A DNA stretch of 64,000 bases, taken from assembly GCF_004331465.1 (NCBI RefSeq), contig NZ_SJKB01000006.1, positions 434,001 to 498,000 of the forward strand. The letters are read 5' to 3'. Made by a program: the position numbers and the translations under genes. Of this stretch, positions 16,953 through 24,647 are shown piece by piece (within the stretch, counting starts at the first letter, position 1; every line of letters starts with the position of its first letter). Under the pieces are notes generated by a model. The model was not told the DNA's origin. It saw only the letters and a list, made by a program, of their open reading frames with translations, and ran no database searches. This stretch comes from Kribbella pittospori. Lineage in GTDB: Bacteria > Actinomycetota > Actinomycetes > Propionibacteriales > Kribbellaceae.

Positions 16953-16993
16953 GCAACTGATCGGTTGCTACTTTATAGCAACCGATCAGTTGC
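16953..16993 (-). promoter_or_regulatory. Perfect 18-bp inverted repeat operator overlapping the efflux-pump promoter
   Basis: Arms at 16953-16970 and 16976-16993 are exact reverse complements with a 5-nt spacer. Each arm is itself a quasi-palindrome, GCAACTGATCGGTTGC, so the site looks like two tandem TetR-type operators 25 bp apart. On the minus strand the centre reads TATAAAG, a good -10 box, so binding would block the promoter. The 5' edge lies 19 bp from the chosen start codon. Confidence 0.75.
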
Positions 16994-17059
16994 ATCAACC
17001 CCTGTCGGAAAGCCGACAGGAGTGGGCTGTTGACAGCCAGGCGTGGGGATACGCAACGA

Positions 17060-17073
17060 TGAGAGCGCTCTCA
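17060..17073. promoter_or_regulatory. LacI-family (CebR-like) operator TGAGAGCGCTCTCA
   Basis: A perfect 14-bp palindrome 137 bp upstream of the GH64 glucanase. It differs by one base per half from TGGGAGCGCTCCCA, the CebR/CelR operator that controls cellulose-oligosaccharide genes in actinomycetes. A glucan-responsive LacI repressor is the natural inference; none is encoded in this window. Confidence 0.6.
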
Positions 17074-17210
17074 CCCGGTCCTTCGGCGATCTACCGTCCC
17101 TCGCCGTCCGGACCTGAGCGCCGGTTCGGGCGCTGTTGCGGCCTGGTAGCGCGACAGCTCGGCCGGCCGGTGCCTCGCCTTCTCGAACGGGACTGACCTG
17201 AGGAGGATCT

Positions 17211-18401
17211 GTGCGCATCAGACACCGACTGCTGGCGCTCGCCGCGGCCGCGGCGACCGTGGCCGGCGTGCTGACGGCCGTCATCGACCAGCCCGCCCAA
17301 GCGGTTCCGGCCACCATCCCACTGAAGATCACCAACGACTCGGGCCGCGGTGACGCGGTCTACATCTACAACCTGGGCACGAACCTGGCCACCGGGCAGC
17401 AGGGCTGGGCCGATGCCTCCGGCAACTTCCATGCCTGGCCGGCCGGCGGCAATCCGCCGACACCGGCACCGGATGCCTCGATCGTTGGCCCGTCCAACGG
17501 CCAGTCGACGACCATCCAGATGCCGAAGTTCTCCGGCCGGGTGTACTTCTCCTACGGCCAGAAGCTCGTCTTCAAACTGACCACCGGCGGCCTGGTCCAG
17601 CCCGCCGTACAGAATCCGAGCGATCCGAACCGCAACATCCTGTTCAACTGGTCGGAGTACACGCTCAACGACTCGGGCCTGTGGATCAACAGCACGCAGG
17701 TCGACATGTTCTCCGCCCCGTACGCGGTCGCCGTACAACTCCCCGACGGCAGCACCAAGACCACCGGGCACCTGAAATCCGGCGGGTATACCGGCTTCTA
17801 CAACGCACTCCGCGGCCAGTCCGGCGGGTGGGGCAACCTGATCCAGACAGCCCCGGACGGGTCAGTACTGCGAGCGCTCTCACCCCTGTACGGCGTGGAG
17901 ACCGGCGCACTCCCGGCGAACGCGATGGACGACTACGTGAACCGGGTCTGGGCGAAGTACACCAACGAGACCCTGACCGTCACGCCGTTCGGCGACCAGC
18001 CGAACCTCAAGTACTTCGGTCGCGTGTCCGGCAACGTCATGAACTTCACCAACAGTTCGGGCGCGGTCGTCACGTCGTTCCAGAAGCCCGACTCGGCCAG
18101 CATCTTCGGCTGCTTCAAGTTGCTCGACGCACCCAACGACCAGGTCCGCGGCCCGATCTCGCGGACCTTGTGCGCCGGCTACAACCGCTCAACTCTGCTG
18201 GTGAATCCCAACCAGCCGGACCCGAACAACAGCAACTTCTACCAAGCCTCCGTCACCAACCACTACGCCCGGAACATCCACGCGCAGATGGTGGACGGGA
18301 AGGCGTACGGCTTCGCCTTCGACGACGTCGGCAACCACGAAGCGCTCGTCCACGACGGCAACCCCCAGCAGGCCAGCCTGATCCTCGACCCGTTCAACTG
18401 A
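17211..18401 (+). CDS. Secreted GH64 endo-beta-1,3-glucanase
   Basis: 396 residues from GTG with CTGAGGAGGATCT upstream. A Sec signal peptide (MRIRHRLLALAAAAATVAGV to about PAQA, residue 31) is followed by a GH64/TLP-like domain: TIPLKITNDSGRGDAVYIYNLGTNLATGQQGW, GRVYFSYGQKLVFKLT, NWSEYTLNDSGLWINSTQVDMFSAPYAV, and the C-terminal NFYQASVTNHYARNIHAQMVDGKAYGFAFDDVG. Family members release laminaripentaose from fungal or algal glucan. No carbohydrate-binding module is present. Likely induced by glucan sugars through the LacI-type site upstream. Confidence 0.9.
   Translation: MRIRHRLLALAAAAATVAGVLTAVIDQPAQAVPATIPLKITNDSGRGDAVYIYNLGTNLATGQQGWADASGNFHAWPAGGNPPTPAPDASIVGPSNGQSTTIQMPKFSGRVYFSYGQKLVFKLTTGGLVQPAVQNPSDPNRNILFNWSEYTLNDSGLWINSTQVDMFSAPYAVAVQLPDGSTKTTGHLKSGGYTGFYNALRGQSGGWGNLIQTAPDGSVLRALSPLYGVETGALPANAMDDYVNRVWAKYTNETLTVTPFGDQPNLKYFGRVSGNVMNFTNSSGAVVTSFQKPDSASIFGCFKLLDAPNDQVRGPISRTLCAGYNRSTLLVNPNQPDPNNSNFYQASVTNHYARNIHAQMVDGKAYGFAFDDVGNHEALVHDGNPQQASLILDPFN
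17869..17882. promoter_or_regulatory. Second LacI-type operator-like site inside the glucanase gene
   Basis: TGCGAGCGCTCTCA matches the upstream palindrome at 13 of 14 positions and lies 809 bp downstream of it, within coding sequence. Intragenic secondary operators allow looping in LacI systems. It could also be a chance product of GC-rich codons (LRALSP). Confidence 0.35.
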
Positions 18402-18448
18402 GGCCGAGGGCTTGACGCAGGCCATTGGTTAGTGGCAGCTTACCGTTC

Positions 18449-18817
18449 GTGGGGACTTACGGATCACTCGAGGCGGCGGGGCCGGTGCTGGATGCACTCG
18501 GCGATCCGACCCGGCGGGTGATTCTGGAGACACTGCGACGCGGCGGGCCCTGCTCGGTCAGCACCTTGGCCGGGCAGGTGCCCGTCAGCCGGCCCGCGAT
18601 CTCGCAACACCTGAAGGTGCTCGGGGCAGTCGGACTGGTGCGCCACGAATCGCGTGGGACGCGCAACATCTACCGCATCCACCGCGCAGGTCTCGACGAA
18701 CTCCGGGACTGCCTCGACCAGTTCTGGGGCGACGCACTGGAGGCGTACGCCGACCACATCCGACGGACCGGAGAGCGGCCCGCCACCGGAGTGGGGACCG
18801 AGGAGGAGCGGGGATGA
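18449..18817 (+). CDS. ArsR-family winged-helix repressor
   Basis: 122 residues from GTG at 18449. TTGACG at 18413 and CAGCTT near 18436 are spaced like -35/-10 boxes that would start transcription at about the GTG, so the mRNA is probably leaderless. The fold reads AGPVLDALGDPTRRVILETLRRG, SVSTLAGQVPVSRPAISQHLKVLGAVGLVRHESRGTRNIYRI, i.e. an ArsR winged helix without the usual metal-binding Cys. Its stop overlaps the next start as ATGA. Confidence 0.88.
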   Translation: MGTYGSLEAAGPVLDALGDPTRRVILETLRRGGPCSVSTLAGQVPVSRPAISQHLKVLGAVGLVRHESRGTRNIYRIHRAGLDELRDCLDQFWGDALEAYADHIRRTGERPATGVGTEEERG

Positions 18818-19263
18818 ACATCGACCAAGGCCTGGCGCCGTTGGTGAAGAAGATCGTTGTGCCGGTCGGCACCGAGCGCGCATTCGAGGTGTTCACCGCC
18901 GAGATCTCCGCGTGGTGGCCGATGGTGACGCACTCGGTCGGTGCACAGGACGCTCGCGCCATCCGGGTCGAGAGCTTCGTCGGCGGCCGGATCATCGAGT
19001 ACGGCGAGGACGGCGAGCTCGCGACCTGGGGCACGATCTCGGACTGGGATCCGCCCACCTCCCTCAGCTTCAGCTGGCATCCGGGCAGCGCCCCACAGCA
19101 AGCAGGCCAGGTGACGATCACTTTCACCCCGGTCGACGACGGCACCGAGCTCGCGCTGGTGCACTCCGGCTGGGAGCGCCGCCCCGACGGCGTCCGCGCC
19201 CGCACCGGGTACGACACCGGCTGGGACTACGTCCTCGGCCAGTACGTCGCCGCCGCGCGGTAG
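18814..19263 (+). CDS. SRPBCC (AHSA1-type) domain protein
   Basis: 149 residues, coupled to the ArsR gene by ATGA. The pattern is KKIVVPVGTERAFEVFTAEISAWWPMVTHSVG, VESFVGGRIIEYGEDGELATWGTISDWDPPTSLSFSWHPG, VTITFTPVDDGTELALVHSGWERR. This START-like ligand-binding protein is probably controlled by the preceding repressor. Ligand unknown. The downstream Rieske gene begins 39 bp later and may belong to the same operon. Confidence 0.87.
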   Translation: MNIDQGLAPLVKKIVVPVGTERAFEVFTAEISAWWPMVTHSVGAQDARAIRVESFVGGRIIEYGEDGELATWGTISDWDPPTSLSFSWHPGSAPQQAGQVTITFTPVDDGTELALVHSGWERRPDGVRARTGYDTGWDYVLGQYVAAAR

Positions 19264-19302
19264 CGCTCGACTTCCGGCCCACCGTCACCGGATAGTGGGC
19301 GA

Positions 19303-20421
19303 ATGGCGAATGCTCCCGTCGATCTCCACGCACTGGACGCCTCGCTGCGACCGCATGGCGAGTCGGTCATGCTGCCGCGCGAGGCCTACACGGATCCCGC
19401 CGTACTGGCGTGGGAACGCCGGCATTTCTTCGCCGGCAGCTGGAGCTGTCTCGGCCGGGTCGACGAGTTGTCCACCGATACGACGCACCGCGCGATCACG
19501 GTCGGCGACATCTCGGTAGTGCTGACCTTCGGCGAGCGACCGCGCGCATTCGCCAATACTTGCAGGCATCGCGGGCACGAACTGTTGCAGAACGACCAGA
19601 CCAGCGAACGGCGATCCGTGGTCTGCCCGTACCACGGCTGGTCGTACGAACTCGACGGCGCGGTCAAGGCGGCGCCCCGGATGGGCGACGCGTTCGACCC
19701 CACGCCGTACAACCTCGTCGAGCTGCCCGCGGAGGTGTGGCACGGCTGGCTGTTCGTGAACGCGACTGCCACCGCGGGCCCGTTCGGCGAGCACCTCGGC
19801 GGGCTCACGGACCTCGTCGCGCCGTACGCGCCCGAGTCCCTCCAGTTGAAGGCGCGACACTGTTACGACGTCGCGTCGAACTGGAAGACGATCGTCGAGA
19901 ACTACCACGAGTGCTACCACTGCCCGCTGATCCACCCCGAGCTGTGCAAGGTGTCACCGCCGAACTCCGGCGACAACTGGAACCTCCCCGGCGCCTGGGT
20001 CGGCGGACTGATGGATCTGCGGCCCGGAGTCGAGACCATGTCGCTCGACGGACGCTCACGAGGGATCGCCTTGCCGGGCGTGGATCCACGGCGCGTCAAC
20101 TACCTCGGCCTGTTCCCCAACCTACTGATCTCGCTCCACCCCGACTACGTGATGACCCACCGCCTCGAGCCACGCGCACCGGGCCTGACCGCGATCGAGT
20201 GCTCGTGGTACTTCCCGGCCGACGTGCAGGATCCGTCGTACGCCGTGGAGTTCTGGGACGTCACGAATCGCGAGGACTGGGCCGCGTGCGAGTCGGTCCA
20301 GCGCGGGGCCGAGTCGCCGCACTTCCGGCCCGGCCCGCTGGCACCCGCGGAGGACGCCGTCTATGCGTGGGTGACGATGATCGCCCGCGGATACCTGGGC
20401 AAGCCGCTCGGCAATCAGTAG
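19303..20421 (+). CDS. Rieske non-haem iron oxygenase, alpha subunit
   Basis: 372 residues. Rieske [2Fe-2S] ligands are CRH (C87, H89) and CPYH (C108, H111). The mononuclear iron site is in ENYHECYHCPLIHPEL, with His ligands about 206 and 211 and the bridging acid at 203. This sequence type resembles glycine-betaine/carnitine or related quaternary-amine monooxygenases more than biphenyl-type dioxygenases. No reductase is adjacent, so electrons must come from elsewhere. It follows the ArsR/SRPBCC pair by 39 bp. Confidence 0.87.
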   Translation: MANAPVDLHALDASLRPHGESVMLPREAYTDPAVLAWERRHFFAGSWSCLGRVDELSTDTTHRAITVGDISVVLTFGERPRAFANTCRHRGHELLQNDQTSERRSVVCPYHGWSYELDGAVKAAPRMGDAFDPTPYNLVELPAEVWHGWLFVNATATAGPFGEHLGGLTDLVAPYAPESLQLKARHCYDVASNWKTIVENYHECYHCPLIHPELCKVSPPNSGDNWNLPGAWVGGLMDLRPGVETMSLDGRSRGIALPGVDPRRVNYLGLFPNLLISLHPDYVMTHRLEPRAPGLTAIECSWYFPADVQDPSYAVEFWDVTNREDWAACESVQRGAESPHFRPGPLAPAEDAVYAWVTMIARGYLGKPLGNQ

Positions 20422-21029
20422 CCGAGCGTGAACCGCCGGCGGTGGTGGGCCGGACGCTCGAGCTCGTCGACCGCCGCGACCGCGAAGTCCTCGGCCGAGA
20501 TGTGATCACCGATCGGCTCGTCGAGACCGAGCCGGAAGGTGCCGGTGCGCTCGCCGGGCGCGATGACGAAGGCCGGGGCCAGCATCGTCCAGTTGACGTC
20601 CTCGCTGGTGGCGCGCAGCACCTCGAGCGCCCGGGCGACAGTGAGCGACTCCCCCTTGTACTCCGCCGGGAAGTCCGGACCGTCGACGACCCGGTTGCCG
20701 TTGATCTCCAGGCCGCCGGCCCCGCCGATCGTCAGCAGGCGAGTCGTCGTACCGCTGACGGCGGCGATCAGGTTGTCGATGGCATCCAAGTAGTCCTGGT
20801 GGTCGCCGCCGGTGCGGCTCGGGCCCAGCGCGGCGACCAGCACATCGGCGTCGGCCGTGAACTCCTTCGCCAGGGCCACGTCGTTGGCGCTCCCCTGCAC
20901 CGCCTGGACGCCGGCCGGAAGCTCACCGCCGGAGCGGGTGATGCCGGTGACCTCGTGGCCGCGACTGACCGCCTCGGCGGCGATCCGGCTGCCGACCATG
21001 CCACTCGCACCGTAGACCGCGATCTTCAT
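20415..21029 (-). CDS. NAD(P)-binding oxidoreductase (atypical SDR, NmrA/YwnB-like)
   Basis: 204 residues from ATG at 21029, with GAAGGGAAG upstream. The Rossmann start is MKIAVYGASGMVGSRIAAEAVSRGHEV, with GxxGxxG at residues 7-13, then LVAALGPS and RLLTIGGAGGLEING. The usual catalytic YxxxK is absent, as in the atypical, NmrA-like group. It is divergent from the HxlR regulator, the classic pairing for redox or quinone-sensing control. Its 3' end overlaps the convergent Rieske gene by 7 bp. Confidence 0.82.
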   Translation of the reverse strand: MKIAVYGASGMVGSRIAAEAVSRGHEVTGITRSGGELPAGVQAVQGSANDVALAKEFTADADVLVAALGPSRTGGDHQDYLDAIDNLIAAVSGTTTRLLTIGGAGGLEINGNRVVDGPDFPAEYKGESLTVARALEVLRATSEDVNWTMLAPAFVIAPGERTGTFRLGLDEPIGDHISAEDFAVAAVDELERPAHHRRRFTLGY

Positions 21030-21077
21030 ACTGGCGCTTCCCTTCGATCTGGATGAAATCTCAACTTGTTCGCCAAT

Positions 21078-21094
21078 AGTATCCATTGGTTACT
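21078..21094. promoter_or_regulatory. 17-bp quasi-palindromic operator between oxidoreductase and HxlR gene
   Basis: AGTATCCATTGGTTACT is symmetric except at positions 5, 9 and 13, of the form AGTA-N-CCA-N-TGG-N-TACT. A related motif GGTTACTAATGG recurs at 21126-21137 across the HxlR start. Its position suits HxlR autoregulation plus control of the oxidoreductase. Confidence 0.5.
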
Positions 21095-21122
21095 GAGCAC
21101 TTCAACGTGCTATAAGTACCTG

Positions 21123-21503
21123 ATGGTTACTAATGGCCAGACCTGGGAGCGGGGCGACCTCTTCGACCCGAACTGCGCGACCCGGGTGATCCTGGACCGG
21201 ATCGGCGACAAGTGGACGGCGCTCGTCGTACTGCGGCTGAAGGACGGGCCGCGCCGGTTCACCGAGCTGCGCGCCGGGATCGGCCAGGTCGCCCCCAAGG
21301 TGCTGACGCAGACCCTGCGCCGGCTGGAGCGTGACGGCCTGGTCACCCGCGAGGTCTTCGCCGAGGTCCCGCCCCGCGTCGTCTACGCCCTAACCCCGAT
21401 GGGCGAGTCCCTGATCGAGCCGATCACGGCGGTCAGCAACTGGGCCGAGGAGCACCTCCCCGCCATCACCCAGGCTCAGGAGAAGTACGACGCTTCGGCG
21501 TGA
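21123..21503 (+). CDS. HxlR-family transcriptional regulator
   Basis: 126 residues from ATG at 21123. TATAAG at 21111-21116 would place the transcript start on or next to the ATG, so a leaderless mRNA is likely; there is no ribosome-binding sequence. The HxlR signature is clear: NCATRVILDRIGDKWTALVVLRLKDGPRRFTELRAGI, VAPKVLTQTLRRLERDGLVTREVF, and PPRVVYALTPMGESL. The single N-terminal Cys (DPNC) is the residue used for electrophile sensing in some members. Probably represses the divergent oxidoreductase. Confidence 0.9.
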   Translation: MVTNGQTWERGDLFDPNCATRVILDRIGDKWTALVVLRLKDGPRRFTELRAGIGQVAPKVLTQTLRRLERDGLVTREVFAEVPPRVVYALTPMGESLIEPITAVSNWAEEHLPAITQAQEKYDASA

Positions 21504-21599
21504 CAGATCACACCTTCGTGCCCGGCCGATCGCGACTCAACCTTTTGATCCCACCCGGTCATCACACTTCTGACCGATACGGAAGCACTGGGGGTTGGG

Positions 21600-22118
21600 A
21601 TGGATCCAGGACGGGACACGGAGTTCGCCGAGTTCGTCGACGGGCGCTTCACCGCGCTGCAACGGTTCGGGTACCTGCTGACGGGTGAGTGGCATCTGGC
21701 CGAGGACCTGGTCCAGACCTCGCTGACGAAGGTGTGGTTCCACCGCAACTCGCTGCGCAGCGGTACGGCGATGGAGAGTTACACGCGCACGGTGATGGTC
21801 AACACCAGCACCCAGTGGTGGCGGCGCCGATGGAGGGGTGAGACGCCGACCGATCGGCTGCCCGAGACGCACGCTCCGTCGGAGTACGGCACGGTCGACG
21901 ACCGGGATCTGCTGCTCCGCGCGCTGGCGACTCTGCCGCGCCGGACCCGTGCCACGTTGGTACTGCGCTACTTCGAGGACCTGCCGGAATCCGAGATCGC
22001 CCAGATCATGGGCTGCTCGATCGGCACGGTGAAATCCAACGTCTCCCGCGGACTCGCCAAGCTCCGCGAACACCACCTGGTCGCCGCCGTTGCCGCTCCG
22101 GCCCAGAAGGAGGGCTGA
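21600..22118 (+). CDS. SigE-family ECF RNA polymerase sigma factor
   Basis: 172 residues. Region 2 reads EFVDGRFTALQRFGYLLTGEWHLAEDLVQTSLTKVWFHRNS, and region 4 reads LPRRTRATLVLRYFEDLPESEIAQIMGCSIGTVKSNVSRGLAKLRE. This matches the SigE-like ECF group abundant in actinomycetes, which often lack a classical zinc anti-sigma factor. It is 3 bp from the following membrane protein gene, which may act as its partner. Confidence 0.92.
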   Translation: MDPGRDTEFAEFVDGRFTALQRFGYLLTGEWHLAEDLVQTSLTKVWFHRNSLRSGTAMESYTRTVMVNTSTQWWRRRWRGETPTDRLPETHAPSEYGTVDDRDLLLRALATLPRRTRATLVLRYFEDLPESEIAQIMGCSIGTVKSNVSRGLAKLREHHLVAAVAAPAQKEG

Positions 22119-22121
22119 ACC

Positions 22122-22886
22122 ATGACCGACGATCTCAAGTACAAGTTCGAGCAACTGCTGGCCGATCCGCCCCCGCCGACCGGAGTGCCGAGTCAAGCGG
22201 TGGCCGCAAGGGTCCGGACGGTACGGCGGCGTCGTACCGCCGGTGTGGTCACGCTGGCCGCGGCCGCGGTGGTCGCCATCGCCGTTGCCGCAGGCAACCT
22301 CACCGACATCGACAGCGCCCCGCCGGTGACCAACACGCCGAACGCGCCGACAACGATCGTCACCGGCCCGCCGACCGCCTCACCGACGACGACCCCACCA
22401 GCACCGCCAGTCGTGTCGCACACGGTCGGCCCGACGGGGAGCACCAAGACCGGGGGCACCACGGGAACCACGACCGGGGCGACGACAGGGCACACTCAAG
22501 GGACCACGAAGACCCCGCCCGCCCGGCCGCCACTCTCGGCCCACGTCAAGCTGAACCCGGTCATCAGCGGCCGGACCGTCACGATGCGGGTGACCGTGTC
22601 CGGAACCGTGCTGGTGCCGACCGTGGAAGGCAAGGATCTGCCGGCCGACACGTCGTTCCTCAACCTGTCCGGCGGAACGCAGTACTTCTGGGGCGATGGC
22701 GAACAGGGTGGTTCGGACGGCGGCTCGATGAGCTGCGACGGGGCGAAGACGCGGAAGACCGGACAGGAGACGTACACGGCCGAAACGCACACCTACGCCA
22801 AACCGGGCACGTACACGTTCCACTACACCGTGCGGTACTGCAGCCTCGAGGACACCGTCAAGACGGTCAAGGTGACGGTCAAATAG
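22122..22886 (+). CDS. Single-pass membrane protein partner of the sigma factor, PKD-like exterior
   Basis: 254 residues. A short cytoplasmic N-terminus (MTDDLKYKFEQLLADPPPPTG) is followed by a membrane helix (AGVVTLAAAAVVAIAVAAG, about 40-59), a Thr/Pro/Gly-rich linker (65-140) and a beta-rich exterior domain ending in TYTFHYTVRYCSLEDTVKTVKVTV, similar to PKD folds. Two Cys (MSCDG, RYCSL) may form a disulfide. No zinc anti-sigma motif is present, so anti-sigma activity is only inferred from position. Confidence 0.75.
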   Translation: MTDDLKYKFEQLLADPPPPTGVPSQAVAARVRTVRRRRTAGVVTLAAAAVVAIAVAAGNLTDIDSAPPVTNTPNAPTTIVTGPPTASPTTTPPAPPVVSHTVGPTGSTKTGGTTGTTTGATTGHTQGTTKTPPARPPLSAHVKLNPVISGRTVTMRVTVSGTVLVPTVEGKDLPADTSFLNLSGGTQYFWGDGEQGGSDGGSMSCDGAKTRKTGQETYTAETHTYAKPGTYTFHYTVRYCSLEDTVKTVKVTVK

Positions 22887-23919
22887 TCCAGGCGTGGTCC
22901 GACGTACCGGTCGTGGGAAGGCCGGCGGACTTGAGGTCACTGCGGAGCTCACGAGGCAGAGCGAAAGTCAGGCTCTCCTCGGCCGTGGTGACCTCTTGGA
23001 CGTCGGCGTACCCGCGCTCGGCCAGCCAGCGCAGGACGTCGCGGACCAGCACCTCCGGCACGCTCGCGCCGCTGCTGACGCCGACCGAGTCGACACCCTC
23101 GAGCCAGGCCTCGTCGATTTCGTCGGCGTAGTCGACCAGGTAGCCGGCCTTGGCGCCGTGCTCGACGGCGACCTCGACCAGGCGCACCGAGTTCGACGAG
23201 TTGCGGGAGCCGACCACGATCATCAGGTCGGCGTCCGCGGCGAGTTTCTTCACCGCGGCCTGGCGGTTCTGGGTCGCGTAGCAGATGTCGTCGCTCGGCG
23301 GGTCCTGCAGCTTCGGGAACCGCTCGCGCAGCCGGCGGACCGTCTCCATGGTCTCGTCCACGGACAGCGTGGTCTGGGACAGCCAGACGACCTTCTCGGG
23401 GTCGCGGACCGTCACATTCGGTACGTCGCCCGGGCCGTCGACAAGGTGGACGTGCTCCGGCGCCTCACCGCTGGTGCCGATGACCTCCTCGTGGCCCTCA
23501 TGGCCGATGAGCAGGATGTCATAGTCGGTGGCGGCGAAACGCTTGGCCTCGTGGTGCACCTTGGTGACCAGCGGGCAGGTGGCGTCGATCGTCTTCAGTT
23601 GCCGCGCGGCCGCCTCCTGGTGCACCACCGGGGCGACGCCGTGTGCGGAGAAGATGACCGTCTGCCCCTCGGGCACCTCGTCGGTCTCGTCGACGAAGAT
23701 CGCACCGCGCGACTGCAGGGTGTGCACGACGTGCTTGTTGTGCACGATCTCCTTGCGGACGTAGACCGGCGGCCCGTAGAGGTCGAGTGCCTTCTCCACC
23801 GCCACGACCGCCCGATCCACACCGGCGCAGTACCCGCGCGGGGCAGCGAGCAGCACCCGCTTCGTCCGCACCGCGGTCGTCGGTTGAGTGTTGTCAGGCT
23901 GGGCAGTCACGTCCCCCAT
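22879..23919 (-). CDS. ispH: 4-hydroxy-3-methylbut-2-enyl diphosphate reductase
   Basis: 346 residues from ATG at 23919. IspH catalyses the last step of the MEP isoprenoid pathway. The three [4Fe-4S] cysteines are present: RGYCAGVDRA (C31), DATCPLVTK (C115) and DICYATQNRQ (C213), with the catalytic Glu in VWLSQTTLS-region context and SSNSVRL for substrate binding. The gene is complete; its 3' end overlaps the convergent membrane protein by 8 bp. Confidence 0.96.
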   Translation of the reverse strand: MGDVTAQPDNTQPTTAVRTKRVLLAAPRGYCAGVDRAVVAVEKALDLYGPPVYVRKEIVHNKHVVHTLQSRGAIFVDETDEVPEGQTVIFSAHGVAPVVHQEAAARQLKTIDATCPLVTKVHHEAKRFAATDYDILLIGHEGHEEVIGTSGEAPEHVHLVDGPGDVPNVTVRDPEKVVWLSQTTLSVDETMETVRRLRERFPKLQDPPSDDICYATQNRQAAVKKLAADADLMIVVGSRNSSNSVRLVEVAVEHGAKAGYLVDYADEIDEAWLEGVDSVGVSSGASVPEVLVRDVLRWLAERGYADVQEVTTAEESLTFALPRELRSDLKSAGLPTTGTSDHAWTI

Positions 23920-24041
23920 GGTACGGGCCTCCGTCAGCGCAGCCGGAGCTGACCGGATTTGTGTGAACAGCGTCACGGAGACAAGTCGAGGAGCCGTCCG
24001 CCCTGTCCGGACGGCTCCCCCGTGGGAGGTGTTCCAATGCC

Positions 24042-24551
24042 TCAAGGATGCGGTGGAATCGCTGTGTCCGCAAAGGATTTTCCGTCGGCCCAGGCACGGA
24101 TCGCCGCGAAATCAGTTGCCATCAGCCCGGTTCGCGGGTCCACCTGATGCACCAGCTGGTGGTCGTGAGGGAAGAACCTGACGTCGTCGGAGTCCACATC
24201 GTCGTCGACCCAGACGAACGGGCGATCGCCCACCCAGTCGGCGACGTACGGCGTCTTCCACGATCCGCGGCGTACCGGCGTTCGGTCCGGCCAGAGGATC
24301 GTCGGCAGATCGCTTGGTAGTCCGAGTAACGGGGACAGCAGACGGTTGGCGCCGTGTTCCCAGCTGGTGGCCCAGACGAGGTCGAAGGTGCCGGCAAGCG
24401 CGTTCAGCTCTACCCCGTGCTGCGGGTTGATACGCACCACCCAGGTCCTCTCCCCCTCGACGATTTCGTGCCGCACGTAGCCAGGCGGAGTCTCCCGCGA
24501 GCGGTACGGATTCAGCGGACCGTCGAAATCGAGCAGCAGCAAGGGACGCAT
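24042..24551 (-). CDS. HAD-superfamily protein
   Basis: 169 residues. The HAD motif I is LLLLDFDGPLNPY at the N-terminus, with the nucleophile Asp in DFDG; ATSWEHGAN gives the motif II T/S and FVWVDDDVDSDD the acidic motif IV. This short form resembles the HAD domain of the 'Swiss army knife' RNA-repair group and stand-alone actinobacterial homologues. Substrate unknown. It is divergent from xseA. Confidence 0.75.
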   Translation of the reverse strand: MRPLLLLDFDGPLNPYRSRETPPGYVRHEIVEGERTWVVRINPQHGVELNALAGTFDLVWATSWEHGANRLLSPLLGLPSDLPTILWPDRTPVRRGSWKTPYVADWVGDRPFVWVDDDVDSDDVRFFPHDHQLVHQVDPRTGLMATDFAAIRAWADGKSFADTAIPPHP

Positions 24552-24647
24552 GGGCTCAAGCTTTGCAGTACCTCAAGATAGGTGGTCTCCACGCCCGGGT
24601 GAGGCGGCGTGCGGGGGTTTGTCGGCGGAGGGTCGTAGGGTCTGGGG

